Assembly (NCBI GenBank): GCA_027596945.1
Contig: JADGJH010001353.1
Coordinates: 1-10,481, forward strand
Reading direction: 5' to 3'
Origin: Physocladia obscura
Lineage: Eukaryota; Chytridiomycota; Chytridiomycetes; Chytridiales; Chytriomycetaceae
Length of the DNA: 10,481 bases
Shown: positions 9,640 through 10,481 of the stretch, in pieces
How positions within the stretch are numbered: position 1 is the stretch's first letter
Layout of the letters: each line of letters starts with the position of its first letter
Notes under the pieces: model-generated
What the model was told of the DNA's origin: nothing
Seen by the model: the letters and a program-made list of their open reading frames with translations, nothing else
Database searches by the model: none
Position numbers and translations under genes: made by a program

Positions 9640-9755
9640 GTAGAAGAATGGAAGCAAACATAAGGTTTTGGTGAGTTGCTGTCAAGTAATAAAAAGGTTG
9701 CTGGTTGCTGAATCAGCGTGAGTCAACTAATTCAATACTTTATCTCAGAACTAAT
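9640..9755 (+). repeat. diverged direct repeat, copy 1
   Basis: This shares blocks in the same order with 9960-10055: TAAGGTT-TGGT-AGTT (9661-9677), then 25 identical bases starting TGAGTCAACTAA (9719-9743), then CTCAGAAC. Between the blocks this copy has 21 extra bases, including a tandem GGTTGCT GGTTGCT. The identical block begins with TGAGTCA, the Gcn4/AP-1 consensus. It is probably an old local duplication or two copies of a non-coding interspersed repeat. Confidence 0.6.
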
Positions 9756-9959
9756 GACAAGAGGTCAAGATAGAAGTATGGGATATAGTTGGAGTTGAAG
9801 TTTAATACCTAATAAAGATTTAGTTTCTTAAAAGAAAGAGTTTGCATTTAAATAGTTTTGGAGTAGGAAGAAAATGAAAAAAAAAGAATTCAAGATGCTT
9901 CAAAAGAAAAATGATTTGAAACAGTTTGAAGGTGGTTGAAAATTGTAGTAAATTGAAGA

Positions 9960-10055
9960 TAGTAGCTGGAAAACAGGTGTAAGGTTCTGGTAAGTTGAAG
10001 AGAAGTAGTAGTGGCTTGAGTCAACTAATTCAATACTTTATATCTCAGAACAAAA
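9960..10055 (+). repeat. diverged direct repeat, copy 2
   Basis: This is the partner of the copy at 9640-9755, offset by about 300 bp. The matching blocks are 9980-9996 (two mismatches in 17) and 10017-10041 (identical 25 bases), followed by CTCAGAAC after an extra TA. The TA difference and the missing 21-nt stretch show independent drift after duplication. No terminal inverted repeat or target-site duplication was evident. Confidence 0.6.
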
Positions 10056-10481
10056 TGATAAGAGTTTTGCTGATAGTTAGAAAATTGTATTCCCAATCTT
10101 CAGAATTGATGAGACAGTGAGCATCCAGAAAAACATGAATGCCAGTTGATTCATGCTCTAATTTCAATGCCAGAATTTGTGCAGTCGCAGCTTGATACTG
10201 ATTGCAGTGACTAGTGACAAAATTTCAGCTCCAAAAGTTACTGACATACAAGAAACACATGTCTGACAAAAAAACTGCAAGTGACTTGGCTATTATTGCA
10301 TTGCCATTGATCCAGAATGTATATTTTGTCCAAGCTTTTTTTGGTTCTGGATAAGATTACCAATGAACAAAAAAATTGAGTGAAAAATGGTGTGCAACAA
10401 AAAATTTGTTTAAATAATCCCAATAGGTAGATTCCTAATGTATTTGGGGCAACTCTGTCAATTCAAGACAGTGCCAAAGAA

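Larger units (their letters stand above)
8418..10481. other. 2-kb AT-rich region upstream of the BCS1-like gene, no supportable gene
   Basis: The first few hundred bases should hold the promoter and leader of the BCS1-like gene; no clear TATA box or conserved site is seen. The rest is AT-rich, with A and T runs (for example 8632-8643). Open frames (8548-8793 +, 10238-10423 -) are short and low in complexity, and match nothing I recognise. Distinct structures are a diverged direct repeat (about 9640-9755 and 9960-10055) and a small hairpin (9071-9090). No RNA gene or mobile-element coding sequence was found. Confidence 0.65.

Noticed and set aside
10238..10423. 61-aa minus-strand frame
   Set aside because: It is short, dominated by Phe, Cys and Lys from AT-rich sequence, and has no recognised motif.

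Overview
The window is nuclear DNA of a eukaryote, most likely a fungus. Three protein-coding genes are split by short GT-AG introns (mostly 50-160 nt). Donors are of the GTATGT, GTGAGT or GTAAGA kind, and intron ends carry CTAAT/ACTAA-like stretches. Coding exons are visibly richer in GC than the AT-rich, homopolymer-rich spacers. A Cdc15/Hof1-type F-BAR protein and a BCS1-family AAA ATPase with a long insert fit a fungus. The loose gene spacing and intron style would suit an early-diverging (chytrid-like) lineage, but that placement is inference, not something I can show.

Layout: (1) 1-1239, minus strand: 5' part of an F-BAR gene, five exons visible, running off the left edge. (2) 1240-1768: divergent intergenic region holding promoters for both flanking genes, a direct-repeat pair, and a cryptic two-exon reading frame on the minus strand (1704-1294) with coding-like codons and a faint resemblance to DEDD 3'-5' exonucleases. 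(3) 1769-3782, plus strand: complete cytosolic-type class II lysyl-tRNA synthetase, five exons, 579 aa. (4) 3783-6724: a 2.9-kb AT-rich spacer between convergent genes with no gene I can support, only small hairpins. (5) 6725-8417, minus strand: complete two-exon BCS1-like mitochondrial AAA ATPase, 544 aa. (6) 8418-10481: AT-rich sequence upstream of that gene, without a supportable gene, containing a diverged direct repeat about 300 bp apart.

The three genes are housekeeping or cell-biology genes (cytokinesis and membrane curvature, translation, mitochondrial inner-membrane protein assembly). They do not form a functional cluster. I see no mobile element with recognisable coding capacity, no CRISPR array, no rRNA and no convincing tRNA. 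No clear novel multi-gene system is present. The most interesting items are the cryptic minus-strand frame at 1294-1704, a possible alternative 5' exon for the synthetase, and the repeat pair near the right end.
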